Positions 17,380 through 26,252 of a stretch of DNA of 39,143 nt are shown here, piece after piece. This DNA comes from Acidobacteriota bacterium. GTDB lineage: Bacteria; Acidobacteriota; Terriglobia; Terriglobales; Acidobacteriaceae. Within the stretch, counting starts at the first letter, position 1. Each line of letters begins with the position of its first letter. Made by a program: the position numbers and the translations under genes. The notes beneath the pieces are model-generated. The model searched no databases and had not been told where the DNA came from. It was given only the letters and a program-made list of their open reading frames with translations. The DNA is taken from positions 1 to 39,143 of the forward strand of contig JAJZGG010000017.1 of NCBI GenBank assembly GCA_021804965.1. Reading direction: 5' to 3'.

Positions 17380-19161
17380 CTAAGCGGCTGAGGGGTTGGG
17401 GAAGACGAGCGGCTGCAGGGTGGCGATCACGTCTGCAAGCGGCACGACGATGCTGGTGGCTGTGGAGCGCGTGAAGAGCTCCACCTGCTGTTCGGCGATT
17501 TTTTTGCCGACCGTGATACGAAAGGGAATGCCGATCAGTTCCGCATCCTTGAATTTGACTCCGGCACGCTCGTCGCGGTCATCCAGCAAGACGTCAAAAC
17601 CGGCCTGATCCAACTGGGCGGCGAGGGATTCCCCGGCGGCGAGCAGGGTTGGATCGGTGGTGTTGGTGATGGTGACGACGACGTGGAAGGGTGCGATGGC
17701 CGGCGTGAGCCAGAAGCCGGCATCGTCATGGGACTGCTCGATGGCAGCGGTGAGGATGCGCTCCACGCCGATGCCATAGCTGCCCATGATGGGCGTGACT
17801 TCCTTGCCGTTGGGATCCAGAACGGTGGCGCCCATGGACTGGGTATATTTGTAGCCCAGCTTGAAGATGTGGCCGATTTCCACTGCCTTGCCCACGACCA
17901 GGCGTCCGGAGCAGCCCGCGCAGGGGCAGGACTCGCCCTCGAGGACGGAGCGGATGTCGCCGGCGATTGTCCAGCGGAAGTCGCGCCCTGCGGTCACGTT
18001 GCGCAGATGGTAGTCGAGCTTGTTGGCTCCGGCCACCATGTTTTTGCGCTCGGTGAGCGAATGGTCCACGGCGACGGTGAGGCCCTGCGCAAGCGGCGTT
18101 GCGGCAGGCTCCAGGCCAACGGGACCCAGGAAGCCGGCCGGAGCGTGCAGGAATAGTTCCAGCTCCTCGGCCACCATGGGCCGCAGCTCTGCAGCACCAA
18201 GCAGGCCCATCAGCTTGGTCTCATTCACCTGATGGTCGCCACGGAGAAAACTGGCGACAGGATGCCAGCTCTCGGGCGCGCCGTTCTGGCCACGGCGCAG
18301 AGCCATGTAGGCCACGCACTTGATGTCGGAGGCAGGCAAAATCTGAAAGAAGCGCGCCACATCGGCAATGGCACCGAGGCCGGGCGTGGAGACCAGCTCC
18401 GGCATGCCGTCGCCGGTGGGTTCCATTTCGACGACGGGATCGAGGCGCGAGGTGGCTTTTTCGACGTTGGCCGCGTAGCCGCAGACCGGGCAGCTTGCGA
18501 TGAGATCCTCACCGGCGTCGGTGTAGACCATGAACTCCTGCGACTGCGATCCGCCCATGGCGCCGGAGTCGGCATCCACGGAGACGAAACGGAGACCACA
18601 GCGGGTAAAGATGCGGCGATAGACCTGATCGTGCTGGTCAAAGCTGCGGTCGAGTCCGGCGGCATCGAGGTCAAAGGAGTAGCTGTCCTTCATGGTGAAT
18701 TGACGCACGCGCAGAAGGCCGGATTTGGGGCGTGGCTCGTCGCGGAATTTGGTCTGGATCTGATACCAGATCTGCGGCAGCTGCTTGTAGCTGCGCAGCT
18801 CGCGACGCGCAATCTCGGTCATGATCTCCTCGTGGGTCATGGCGAGGCAGAGGTCTGCACCCTTGCGGTCCTGAAGGCGAAACATGTTGTCGCCCATGCC
18901 TGTCCAGCGGCCGCTGGGCTCCCAGACTTCCCGGGGATTGAGTGCGGGCAGGAAGAACTCCTGACCGATGGTGTCCATCTCCTCGCGGATGATGGCGATG
19001 ATCTTGTTCAGGGAGCGCTGCCCGAGAAACAGATAGTTGTAAATGCCGGCGCCGAGCTGGCGGATGTAGCCGGAACGTAGCAGAAATTTATGACTTGCCA
19101 CTTCCGCGTCCGAGGGCGCTTCCCGAAGAGTGGGGACAAAGAGTCTGGACCAGCGATGCAT
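17380..19161 (-). CDS. proS: Prolyl-tRNA synthetase, bacterial type with editing domain
   Basis: Charges tRNA-Pro. 593 residues, matching the bacterial ProRS type with an inserted editing domain. N-terminus [14 protein letters not shown] is characteristic; class II motif 2 region is [17 protein letters not shown], motif 3 [11 protein letters not shown]. The stretch between them (roughly 220-380) holds the INS editing domain that clears mis-charged alanine. A CPCAGCSG segment lies near the end of the insert. Start ATG 19161 has AAAGG 6 bp upstream. A 176-bp gap separates it from kdsD, so it probably has its own promoter. Confidence 0.96.
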   Translation of the reverse strand: MHRWSRLFVPTLREAPSDAEVASHKFLLRSGYIRQLGAGIYNYLFLGQRSLNKIIAIIREEMDTIGQEFFLPALNPREVWEPSGRWTGMGDNMFRLQDRKGADLCLAMTHEEIMTEIARRELRSYKQLPQIWYQIQTKFRDEPRPKSGLLRVRQFTMKDSYSFDLDAAGLDRSFDQHDQVYRRIFTRCGLRFVSVDADSGAMGGSQSQEFMVYTDAGEDLIASCPVCGYAANVEKATSRLDPVVEMEPTGDGMPELVSTPGLGAIADVARFFQILPASDIKCVAYMALRRGQNGAPESWHPVASFLRGDHQVNETKLMGLLGAAELRPMVAEELELFLHAPAGFLGPVGLEPAATPLAQGLTVAVDHSLTERKNMVAGANKLDYHLRNVTAGRDFRWTIAGDIRSVLEGESCPCAGCSGRLVVGKAVEIGHIFKLGYKYTQSMGATVLDPNGKEVTPIMGSYGIGVERILTAAIEQSHDDAGFWLTPAIAPFHVVVTITNTTDPTLLAAGESLAAQLDQAGFDVLLDDRDERAGVKFKDAELIGIPFRITVGKKIAEQQVELFTRSTATSIVVPLADVIATLQPLVFPNPSAA

Positions 19162-19236
19162 GCGATGCCTTTCGTTACCTTCCCGCCTGCATGACCGAAC
19201 CGGAGCATGGGCGTTTCCTGGCGAACAATGAAACCT

Positions 19237-19242
19237 ATTTTA
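19237..19242 (-). promoter_or_regulatory. Possible -10 element for proS
   Basis: On the complement, TAAAAT lies about 75 bp before the proS ATG, in the only AT-richer part of the gap. No convincing -35 box stands at the right distance. The 70-nt leader shows no T-box-like stem that I can recognise. Confidence 0.3.
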
Positions 19243-19337
19243 ACGGGTGGAAGTGGCAGCCGGATGGAAGTGCGGATTCCGGACGCAAGTGCGTAAGGAG
19301 GCAGATTGGGAGTAGGAGCCTGTTTGTGCGGGTGCTC

Positions 19338-20330
19338 TCAACTGCGCTCCAGACCCCAGAGATCGTGCAGGTGCAGGATACCCAGAACCTGCCGGTCGTC
19401 ATCGGTGATGACCAGGAACGTGATGCGGCGCTCCTCGAGGAGCGAGAGTGCGCGAGCGGCCAACTCCCCGGCATGCAGGGTGACCGGGTGGGCATTCATG
19501 GCCTGTTCGGCGGTAAGGTGGAGCGCCTGGCCGCGATGCTGTTCGAGCAGGCGACGAAGGTCGCCATCGCTGAGAACGCCGAGCAGCCGCCCCTGCTGCT
19601 GGACGGTGGTCATGCCGAGCTTTTTCCGGCTCATCTCGTAGATGACATCGGTCATGCCGGCGTGGGGCGGAACGCTTGGAATGGCTTCACCGCTGTGCAT
19701 CAGATCCCGGACCCGGGCCAGTTGCCGGCCGAGTTTGCCACCCGGGTGGAGGTCGGCAAAGTCCTCTGGACGGAAGCCCTTGCGCAGGCTGACGGCAATG
19801 GCCAGGGCATCGCCCAGGGCAAGCATGGCGGTGGTGGAGGCGGTGGGTGCAAGGTTCATGCCGCAGGCCTCGCGTTCGACGGAGCAGTCCAGCACGACAT
19901 CACTGGCGGTGGCGAGGGTGGAGGCTGGATTGCAGCAGAAGCTGATGAGCCCGTCGCCTTTGCGCTTGAGCATGGGCAGCAGGCGCAGAATCTCCTCGGT
20001 TTCTCCGCTGGCCGAGAGGGCAAGGACGAGATCGCCGGGCAGCAGTGCTCCCAGATCGCCGTGTACAGCTTCGGCGGGGTGAAGAAAATGGGCCGGAGAG
20101 CCGGTGGAGGTGAGGGTTGCGGCGATCTTTTGCGCGATGATGCCGCTTTTTCCCATGCCGGTGAGCAGTACCCTGCCTCCGGCGCGGCCGCAGGCAAGGA
20201 GCCGGTCCACGGCAGAGTCAAAGGCGGGACGCATGGAGTCTTCCAGTCGTGCCGCCAGCGCCTGCAGCGCCTCGGCCTCAATGCGCACCAGGGTTGCCGG
20301 GGTAAAGGTGGATGGAGTTGCCTTGTCCAT
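19338..20330 (-). CDS. kdsD: D-arabinose-5-phosphate isomerase (KdsD/KpsF/GutQ family)
   Basis: Interconverts ribulose-5-phosphate and arabinose-5-phosphate, the first step toward Kdo of lipopolysaccharide. Start ATG 20330 gives 330 residues; the frame extends to 20642 but that part is antisense to the thioredoxin gene. N-terminal SIS domain with TGMGKSGIIAQKIA and LSASGETEEIL, then two CBS domains (from ~200: RDLMHSGEAIPSVPP and EQAMNAHPVTLHAGE). This SIS plus 2xCBS layout is diagnostic for the family. No other Kdo gene is adjacent. AGAGG stands close before the ATG. Confidence 0.93.
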   Translation of the reverse strand: MDKATPSTFTPATLVRIEAEALQALAARLEDSMRPAFDSAVDRLLACGRAGGRVLLTGMGKSGIIAQKIAATLTSTGSPAHFLHPAEAVHGDLGALLPGDLVLALSASGETEEILRLLPMLKRKGDGLISFCCNPASTLATASDVVLDCSVEREACGMNLAPTASTTAMLALGDALAIAVSLRKGFRPEDFADLHPGGKLGRQLARVRDLMHSGEAIPSVPPHAGMTDVIYEMSRKKLGMTTVQQQGRLLGVLSDGDLRRLLEQHRGQALHLTAEQAMNAHPVTLHAGELAARALSLLEERRITFLVITDDDRQVLGILHLHDLWGLERS

Positions 20331-20416
20331 GCGCCTCTGATGGTAGCAGTTGGACGGGATGGAATGAAACGTGGGAGCGGCCGTGGACCGGGCAGACGGT
20401 GAGCTGGGAACAGAGC

Positions 20417-20422
20417 TAGAAT
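20417..20422 (+). promoter_or_regulatory. Possible -10 element (TAGAAT) for the thioredoxin gene
   Basis: TAGAAT ends 17 bp before the ATG at 20440, in the kdsD/thioredoxin divergent gap. The identical GCTAGAAT octamer precedes the secretin gene at 29550-29557. No good -35 box is visible. Confidence 0.35.
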
Positions 20423-20439
20423 CGAAGCAGTGAGGGCAT

Positions 20440-21090
20440 ATGCGGGATAAGAACTTTCTGGTGGCAGGGCTGGCGGCGGTGGTTTTTGTGATGATTGCGG
20501 CAGCCGGTTGGGCCAACTGGCAGAATCGCAAGCACCTGGCAGAGATGCAGGCGCAGCGCGCGATGGAGCCGGTGATGATGGGCAACATGGCCGGCGGACA
20601 GGGCATGGATGCCGGCACGATGACGTCTCCGATGGTGGGCAAGCAGGCGGCAAACTTTACGCTGACCGATGTGAACGGCAGGAAGGTATCGCTGGCGGAT
20701 TACAAGGGCAAGGCCGTGCAGCTGAATTTCTGGGCAACCTGGTGCGCACCGTGCAAGATTGAAACGCCGTGGCTGGTGGAGCTGGAAAAGCAGTACAAGC
20801 CCAAGGGATTTGAGATTCTGGGCGTGTCCTTCGATGATCTGGATCTGGACAATGCGGCCAAGCTGAAGACGGAGACGACGGATATTGCCAAGAGCGCCAA
20901 GCAGCTTGGGATCGATTATCCCGTGCTGCTGGATGGGGACGCCATCAGCAAGCAGTATGGCGATCCGGAGGTGTTTCCGACCTCATTCTTCGTGAACAAG
21001 CAGGGAAAGATTGTGGCGGCTACGATGGGCCTGACCTCGAAGGATGATCTGGAAAACAACATCAAGAAGGCGTTGGGCGCAGGCGCGTAG
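20440..21090 (+). CDS. Membrane-anchored TlpA/ResA-like thiol-disulfide oxidoreductase
   Basis: Periplasmic thioredoxin-fold reductase of 216 residues. One N-terminal membrane helix (about 7-25), then a Met/Gln/Gly-rich linker (about 35-65) and a TlpA/AhpC-type thioredoxin domain with active site WCAPC (Cys102, Cys105) and the cis-proline at VFPTS (Pro180). Such proteins reduce periplasmic cysteines, for example in cytochrome c maturation. GAGGG precedes the ATG. Downstream, 69 bp away, is a separate DsbD-N-like domain, which suggests that the two exchange electrons. The linker Met-rich stretch (EPVMMGNMAGGQGMDAGTM) could bind metal, but this is speculation. Confidence 0.88.
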   Translation: MRDKNFLVAGLAAVVFVMIAAAGWANWQNRKHLAEMQAQRAMEPVMMGNMAGGQGMDAGTMTSPMVGKQAANFTLTDVNGRKVSLADYKGKAVQLNFWATWCAPCKIETPWLVELEKQYKPKGFEILGVSFDDLDLDNAAKLKTETTDIAKSAKQLGIDYPVLLDGDAISKQYGDPEVFPTSFFVNKQGKIVAATMGLTSKDDLENNIKKALGAGA

Positions 21091-21108
21091 GCGGAACGGG
21101 GCCGGAAC

Positions 21109-21137
21109 GCTGGAGCAGGGCCCAAAGCTGGAGCAGG
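21109..21137 (+). repeat. Direct repeat of an 11-bp unit between two redox genes
   Basis: GCTGGAGCAGG occurs at 21109-21119 and again at 21127-21137 (18-bp period), in the 69-bp gap before the DsbD-N-like gene. It could be an operator or chance. Confidence 0.5.
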
Positions 21138-21159
21138 TCCGGATGGAAGGAGCATTGCA

Positions 21160-21675
21160 GTGAGTGGATGGTGGAGTGCCGTGCTGGCATTGATGCTGGT
21201 GGCTGGACAGCAGAATCCCTTTGCCGGTTTTCTGGATCAGTCGGCAAACCGGAAGGACGCAAAGCCGAATGAAGCGGTGCGGTATCTGTATCCGGAGCAG
21301 GTGGGAGTGGCTGCCGGAAAGCCGACGCCGGTGGAGTTGCATTTTGAGGTGAAAAGCGGACTACACATCAACTCGCACACCCCGAAGACCAAGGACCTGA
21401 TTGCCACGTCCCTTGCCGTGCCCGGAAATGCCGGCGTGCAGTGGAAGGACGTGCAGTTTCCCACGGGGAAGGATTTTGTGCTGCCGGTGGCCGGTGCGCC
21501 GGGCGGCGGTGACCACCTGAGTGTCTATACGGGGGAGTTTGTGGTGCGCGGCATGGTGACGGCAGCTCCCGGCCAGCATCTGGTGCAGGGGAGTTTGCGG
21601 TATCAGGCATGCGATAACCGGGCCTGCATGCCGCCGCATACGATTCCAGTGGTGCTGAGCGTGATGGCGCACTGA
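21160..21675 (+). CDS. Stand-alone DsbD N-terminal-like (disulfide corrector) protein
   Basis: 171 residues from GTG 21160, with AAGGAG 7-8 bp upstream. A short hydrophobic N-terminus (SGWWSAVLALMLVAG) looks like a signal peptide or anchor. The rest is an immunoglobulin-like domain of the DsbD-N family: LHINSHTP near 68-75 and the redox pair in LRYQACDNRACMPP (Cys151, Cys156) near the end. In DsbD this domain receives electrons from the C-terminal thioredoxin domain and reduces periplasmic partners. Here the transmembrane and thioredoxin parts are missing from the protein; the upstream TlpA-like protein may replace the latter. Confidence 0.8.
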   Translation: MSGWWSAVLALMLVAGQQNPFAGFLDQSANRKDAKPNEAVRYLYPEQVGVAAGKPTPVELHFEVKSGLHINSHTPKTKDLIATSLAVPGNAGVQWKDVQFPTGKDFVLPVAGAPGGGDHLSVYTGEFVVRGMVTAAPGQHLVQGSLRYQACDNRACMPPHTIPVVLSVMAH

Positions 21676-21695
21676 CAGCGCGGGAACGGGGGAGC

Positions 21696-23249
21696 ATGAA
21701 TCGCAGGCGATTTGTCCAAGGGTTGGCAGCAACAGCATCGATGACGCGCCTGCGCAGGGCAGCGGCCTCACTCACCGCATCCCCGGATGCCGCCCGCAGC
21801 CTGGCAGAGCGATTGGCGCATGACCCGCTGCGGCCGCAATATCACCTGCTGCCGACGGCGAACTGGATGAATGACCCGAACGGGCCGATCTACTGGCGTG
21901 GCCAGTACCACATGTTTTACCAGTACAACCCGGATGGTGCGTTCTGGGGCGATATGCACTGGGGACATGCGACGAGCCCGGACATGATTCACTGGCAGCA
22001 ACTACCGGTTGCTTTGGCTCCCACGCCGGGCGGCCCGGACAGCGCGGGGGTTTTCAGCGGAACGGCTGCCGTGGTGGATGGCCGTGTGCAGATGATGTAC
22101 ACCGGAGTGCGCTCCGTGCCGGAGTCCGAAGCGACGATCAGGAATGGGAGTCAGAGCCTGCTGGAGACACAGTGCTTGGCCGTCAGCGAAGACGACAGTC
22201 TGCGCCATTGGACGAAGCTGGCCAGGCCGGTGATTGCCACTCCGCCTGCGGGAATGCAGGTGAATGGCTTCCGCGATCCCTCGCCGTGGCGCGAGGGGGA
22301 TTTCTGGTATCTGGTTCTGGGTTCGGGATCGGAAGCGCGTGGCGGCGCTGTGCTGCTGTACCGATCGAAGGATCTGCAGCATTGGGAGTTTTTGCATGTG
22401 CTGGCGGAGCGGGCGGGAAGCATCGCGGTTCCGCTGAGCAAGCCGGATCCAAGAGAGGTCTGGGAGTGCCCGGATTTCTTTGCCCTGGGCACGGGTGAGG
22501 CGCAACGCCATGTGCTGATCTACTCGACGAACGGAAGATCGTACTGGATGAGTGGTCGGCTGAGCCCGGGCACGATGCGGTTCGACGCGGAAGACTCCGG
22601 CGTGCTGGATTATGGTTCCTACTACGCGCCGAAGACGCAGCTGGATGCGCAGGGACGAAGGATTCTGTGGGGATGGATTCCGGAGACGCGCCCGCTGGAT
22701 GCATACAAGGCTGCAGGATGGGCCGGACTGATGTCGCTGCCGCGCGTGCTGACGTTGGGCCGGGATGGCCGGCTGAGGCAGCAGGTGGCCGGGGCCGTGG
22801 AACAGTTGCGGCGGCAGGAAAGAACGCTTCGCGCGGGCGCTCCTGTGGCGCAGCAGCTTGCCGGGATGCCTCTGGAGAATTTTTGCGGGGAGCTGCAATT
22901 CCGGGCCAGGCGGACCGCATGGACGATGGCCTGGGTGGATGACAGTGGTCAGAGCTGGCTGCGATTGGAGTCTTCCCCGGCAAAGCCGCATTCCATGATG
23001 GTGAATGCCACGGAGATTCCCGTGATGGGGGATTCGGGCGACGGTCTGGAGTGCCGCATCTGGGTGGATGGCTCGTCGATGGAGATTCTGATCGACGGCA
23101 GGACGGCATATACGCTGCGCTACTATCCACCGGGAACCAGTGCGGGGACGCTGCGGCTGCGCTGGACGGGCGCCGAGGGCGATCTGCAGCAGTTGAGTCT
23201 GTGGCAGCTTGAGCCTATTTCCGCCGACCGGCTGACCCGGTTGGCTTGA
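21696..23249 (+). CDS. Glycoside hydrolase family 32 (levanase/invertase-type), Tat-like signal
   Basis: Hydrolyses beta-fructosides such as sucrose, inulin or levan. 517 residues. N-terminus MNRRRFVQGLAATAS resembles a twin-arginine signal, so it is probably exported folded, although the hydrophobic part is short. Five-bladed propeller with the three GH32 acids: Asp60 (WMNDPNG, nucleophile), Asp194 (FRDPS) and Glu257 (WECPD, acid/base). A C-terminal beta-sandwich is seen in the last ~150 residues. It starts 20 bp after the DsbD-N-like gene and may share its transcript. No fructose importer or fructokinase is nearby. Exo versus endo action cannot be read. Confidence 0.92.
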   Translation: MNRRRFVQGLAATASMTRLRRAAASLTASPDAARSLAERLAHDPLRPQYHLLPTANWMNDPNGPIYWRGQYHMFYQYNPDGAFWGDMHWGHATSPDMIHWQQLPVALAPTPGGPDSAGVFSGTAAVVDGRVQMMYTGVRSVPESEATIRNGSQSLLETQCLAVSEDDSLRHWTKLARPVIATPPAGMQVNGFRDPSPWREGDFWYLVLGSGSEARGGAVLLYRSKDLQHWEFLHVLAERAGSIAVPLSKPDPREVWECPDFFALGTGEAQRHVLIYSTNGRSYWMSGRLSPGTMRFDAEDSGVLDYGSYYAPKTQLDAQGRRILWGWIPETRPLDAYKAAGWAGLMSLPRVLTLGRDGRLRQQVAGAVEQLRRQERTLRAGAPVAQQLAGMPLENFCGELQFRARRTAWTMAWVDDSGQSWLRLESSPAKPHSMMVNATEIPVMGDSGDGLECRIWVDGSSMEILIDGRTAYTLRYYPPGTSAGTLRLRWTGAEGDLQQLSLWQLEPISADRLTRLA

Positions 23250-23337
23250 ATGCCGGCCCCCGAACGGGGGAAGCGAGCGAGACAAAACCGCCCAAGTAAA
23301 TCGATCCATATCCAATTCCTGAGAATTCACATCCTGC

Positions 23338-23366
23338 TTGACAGGCGGGTATGTGGCGGGTAGAGT
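23338..23366 (+). promoter_or_regulatory. Strong sigma-70-type promoter for the GH3 gene
   Basis: TTGACA (23338-23343), 17-bp spacer, TAGAGT (23361-23366): a perfect -35 and a 4/6 -10 at ideal spacing. It lies in the 197-bp gap after the GH32 gene and leaves a leader of about 74 nt. The best promoter match I found in the window. Confidence 0.65.
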
Positions 23367-23446
23367 TGGGGGCGCGGAAAAAGGTGAGGGATTGCTGCGT
23401 GTCAACGCTGGGCAAGCCCTCAATCGGGCCGCATGGAGAGATCGCG

Positions 23447-26110
23447 ATGAGCCAGTGGAGTTGGCGTGGAGTAGCGCTGGGCTGTGTAGGCGCCTTGGTG
23501 ATGATGGCAGGAAGCGCGGGCAGGGCGCAGGAGCCTGCGTATATGAACCCGCATTTGTCGCCCGAGCAGCGGGCGGCCGATCTGGTGCAGCGGATGACGC
23601 TGGAGGAAAAAGCCAGCCAGCTGGTGAATCAGGCACGGGCGATTCCCCGGTTGCATGTCCCCTCCTACGACTGGTGGAGCGAGGCTCTGCATGGAGTGGC
23701 TGTGGCGGGAACGACGGAGTTTCCCGAGCCGGTGGGTCTGGGTGCAACCTTTGATCCGACGCTGATTCATTCGATGGCCGTGGACATCAGCACCGAGGCA
23801 CGCGTGAAGCATGAGGAGGCTCTGCGCGCCAATGGCGGACACAGCAATATCTTCCAGGGGCTGGATTTCTGGGCTCCGAATCTGAATATCTTCCGGGATC
23901 CCCGCTGGGGCCGCGGACAGGAGACGTATGGCGAAGACCCGTTCCTGACGGGCCGGATGGGCGTGGCTTTTGTGACCGGCATGCAGGGTGACGATCCGCG
24001 CTACTACCGCGTGATTGCAACGCCGAAGCATTTCGACGTGCACAGCGGCCCGGAGCCCACCCGCCACAAGGCCAATGTGGACGTGAGCAAGCATGACGAG
24101 GTGGACACCTATTTGCCGGCATTCCGCGCTGCAGTGGTGGAAGGCAAGGCGGATTCGGTGATGTGCGCCTACAACAGCATCAACGGACAGCCGGCCTGCG
24201 CCAATGAGTTCCTGCTGCAGGATCAGCTGCGCAACAAGTGGGGCTTCAAGGGCTATGTGGTCTCCGATTGCGGTGCGGTGATCGATATCTACAGCGGTCA
24301 TCACTTCAAGCCGACGCAGGCGCAGGCCTCGGCCATCAGCCTGCAGCGCGGCATGGACAACGAGTGCGCGGACTTCTTCGCCAAGGTGAAGGATGACCAC
24401 GACTACAAGCCCTATGTGGACGCGGTGAAGGAAGGGTATCTGAAGGAAGGCGAGATCGACACGGCTCTGGTGCGGCTGTTTACGGCGCGCATCAAGCTGG
24501 GCATGTTTGATCCCGCGTCGATGGATCCGTACTCGAAGATTCCGGAGAGCGAGTTGAACAGCCCGGCCCACAAGACTCTGGCGCTGAAGGCGGCCGATGA
24601 GTCCATGGTGCTGCTGAAGAACGATGGGACGCTGCCGATCAAGGACAAGAATATCCGGATTGCGGTTGTGGGTCCGCTGGCCAATCAGACGCGCTTCCTG
24701 CTGGGCAACTATACCGGCGTGCCCGATCACATGCAGTCGATTCTGGACGCGATGAAGGGGCAGTTTGCCAATGACCAGATTGACTACGTGGAGGGAACGC
24801 AGTTCCTGAGCAAGGATGCGCAGCCGGTTCCGGCCAGCGCACTGACCACCAATGGCAAGCCCGGTGTGATGGTGAACATCGACAAGGCTCCGCCGATGGA
24901 TCTTTCCGCACGGACGATGAAGCCGACGGTGCTGGCAACGGCGCGTGCGACGACGGTGGATGCAGCCAAGGTGGAGATTCCGGAGGATGTAACGGTTCCC
25001 GTGGCACTGCACTGGGCGGCAACGCTCAAGGTGCAGGAGACTGCCGATTACAACCTGGGCATGACGGCCAATGGATTCTTCCGGGTGCAGGTGGATGGCA
25101 AGGATGTGACCTCGGACTTCGGCTCGCGTCGTGCGGGTACGAAGCTGGGACGCATTCATCTGGAAAAGGGCAAGGCCTACGAGCTGGCGGTGGATTATTC
25201 CCAAGGGGAGAATCCGCATGCGATGGCTCGCCTGATGTGGTCGAAGGTGGACATGACGCCGCAGCCGGATGCGATTGCGACTGCCAAGAAGGCGGATGTG
25301 ATCGTGGCCGTTGTGGGCATTACGAGCGAGCTGGAAGGCGAAGAGATGAAGGTGAACGAGCCGGGATTCCTGGGCGGCGACCGCACCAGCATCGATCTGC
25401 CCAAGCCGGAGGAGGATCTGCTCGAGGCGCTTTCGGCGACCGGAAAACCGCTGGTTGTGGTCCTGGTGAACGGCAGCGCGCTGAGCGTCAACTGGGCCAA
25501 GGAACACGCCAATGCCATTCTGGAAGCGTGGTATCCGGGCGAAAAGGGCGGATTGGCCGTGGCGCAGACGCTGTCTGGCTGGAACAATCCTGCGGGCCGA
25601 CTGCCGGTGACCTTCTACACCGGAATCGATCAGCTGCCCAAGTTTGAGGATTACTCGATGAAGGATCGGACCTACCGGTACTTCACGGGCAAGCCGCTGT
25701 ATCCGTTCGGCTACGGACTGAGCTACACCACCTTCTCCTACAGCGATCTGCAGGTGCCGACCACTCCGGTGAAGGCTGGCGATCCGGTCCTGGTGAAGGT
25801 CTCGGTCACGAACACTGGAAAGCGTGATGGAGATGAAGTGGCGGAGTTGTATCTCAGCTTCCCGAATGTGGCCGGTGCTCCGCTGAAGGCGCTGCGTGGC
25901 TTCCGGCGCGTGCATCTGGCAGCCGGACAGACCAAGCAGGTGGAGTTTGCGCTGGATGGCCGGGACATGAACATGGTGACGACGGATGGCGAGCCGGAGA
26001 TTCCTGCCGGTACCTATACGATCAACGTCGGGGGTGGCCAGCCTGGCACCGGTGCCCAGACGCTGAGCGGCACCGTAACCGTGGAAGGCACCAAGGTGCT
26101 GCCGGAGTAA
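23447..26110 (+). CDS. Glycoside hydrolase family 3 (beta-xylosidase/beta-glucosidase type) with inserted PA14 domain
   Basis: Secreted or periplasmic exo-hydrolase of beta-linked sugars. Start ATG 23447 (GGAGAG 6-7 bp upstream) gives 887 residues; the frame is open to 23351 but lacks a ribosome site there. Signal peptide about 1-28 (ends AGRAQ). GH3 N-domain with the nucleophile Asp274 (VVSDCGAV) and the KHFD motif at 194-197; the (alpha/beta)6 domain begins near 380; a PA14-like beta domain is inserted (about 490-600), then the fold resumes; a fibronectin-III-like domain ends it (from ~765). The DWWSEALHGV motif is common in the beta-xylosidase branch, so xylo-oligosaccharides are the likelier substrate. 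Confidence 0.92.
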   Translation: MSQWSWRGVALGCVGALVMMAGSAGRAQEPAYMNPHLSPEQRAADLVQRMTLEEKASQLVNQARAIPRLHVPSYDWWSEALHGVAVAGTTEFPEPVGLGATFDPTLIHSMAVDISTEARVKHEEALRANGGHSNIFQGLDFWAPNLNIFRDPRWGRGQETYGEDPFLTGRMGVAFVTGMQGDDPRYYRVIATPKHFDVHSGPEPTRHKANVDVSKHDEVDTYLPAFRAAVVEGKADSVMCAYNSINGQPACANEFLLQDQLRNKWGFKGYVVSDCGAVIDIYSGHHFKPTQAQASAISLQRGMDNECADFFAKVKDDHDYKPYVDAVKEGYLKEGEIDTALVRLFTARIKLGMFDPASMDPYSKIPESELNSPAHKTLALKAADESMVLLKNDGTLPIKDKNIRIAVVGPLANQTRFLLGNYTGVPDHMQSILDAMKGQFANDQIDYVEGTQFLSKDAQPVPASALTTNGKPGVMVNIDKAPPMDLSARTMKPTVLATARATTVDAAKVEIPEDVTVPVALHWAATLKVQETADYNLGMTANGFFRVQVDGKDVTSDFGSRRAGTKLGRIHLEKGKAYELAVDYSQGENPHAMARLMWSKVDMTPQPDAIATAKKADVIVAVVGITSELEGEEMKVNEPGFLGGDRTSIDLPKPEEDLLEALSATGKPLVVVLVNGSALSVNWAKEHANAILEAWYPGEKGGLAVAQTLSGWNNPAGRLPVTFYTGIDQLPKFEDYSMKDRTYRYFTGKPLYPFGYGLSYTTFSYSDLQVPTTPVKAGDPVLVKVSVTNTGKRDGDEVAELYLSFPNVAGAPLKALRGFRRVHLAAGQTKQVEFALDGRDMNMVTTDGEPEIPAGTYTINVGGGQPGTGAQTLSGTVTVEGTKVLPE

Positions 26111-26143
26111 GCCGACAGCTCGATGCAGCACGGCAAACCGATG

Positions 26144-26181
26144 GGGGCGATACGCACACTGCGTATCGCCCCTGTTCTTTT
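26144..26181 (+). terminator. Intrinsic terminator after the GH3 gene
   Basis: A perfect 13-bp inverted repeat (26144-26156 with 26160-26172, loop CAC) is followed by TGTTCTTTT on the plus strand. No T-run is present on the other side, so it acts on the GH3 transcript. The strongest terminator in the window. Confidence 0.9.
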
Positions 26182-26252
26182 GGGCAGAAGGGATGACGGC
26201 TTCGGTGAGCTAGGGATGGGCAGCCCTGTGTCGCGGAGCGGCTGGCCGGGGA

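Noticed and set aside
19162-19337. T-box or other riboswitch in the proS leader
   Set aside because: The predicted leader is only ~70 nt and shows no T-box sequence or specifier-type stem.
23257-23270. CCCCC-GAAC-GGGGG hairpin after the GH32 gene
   Set aside because: Short stem without a T-run on either strand; not enough for an intrinsic terminator.
23420-26131. 903-codon minus-strand frame opposite the GH3 gene
   Set aside because: Antisense shadow; the GH3 reading is supported by catalytic motifs, signal peptide, promoter and terminator.
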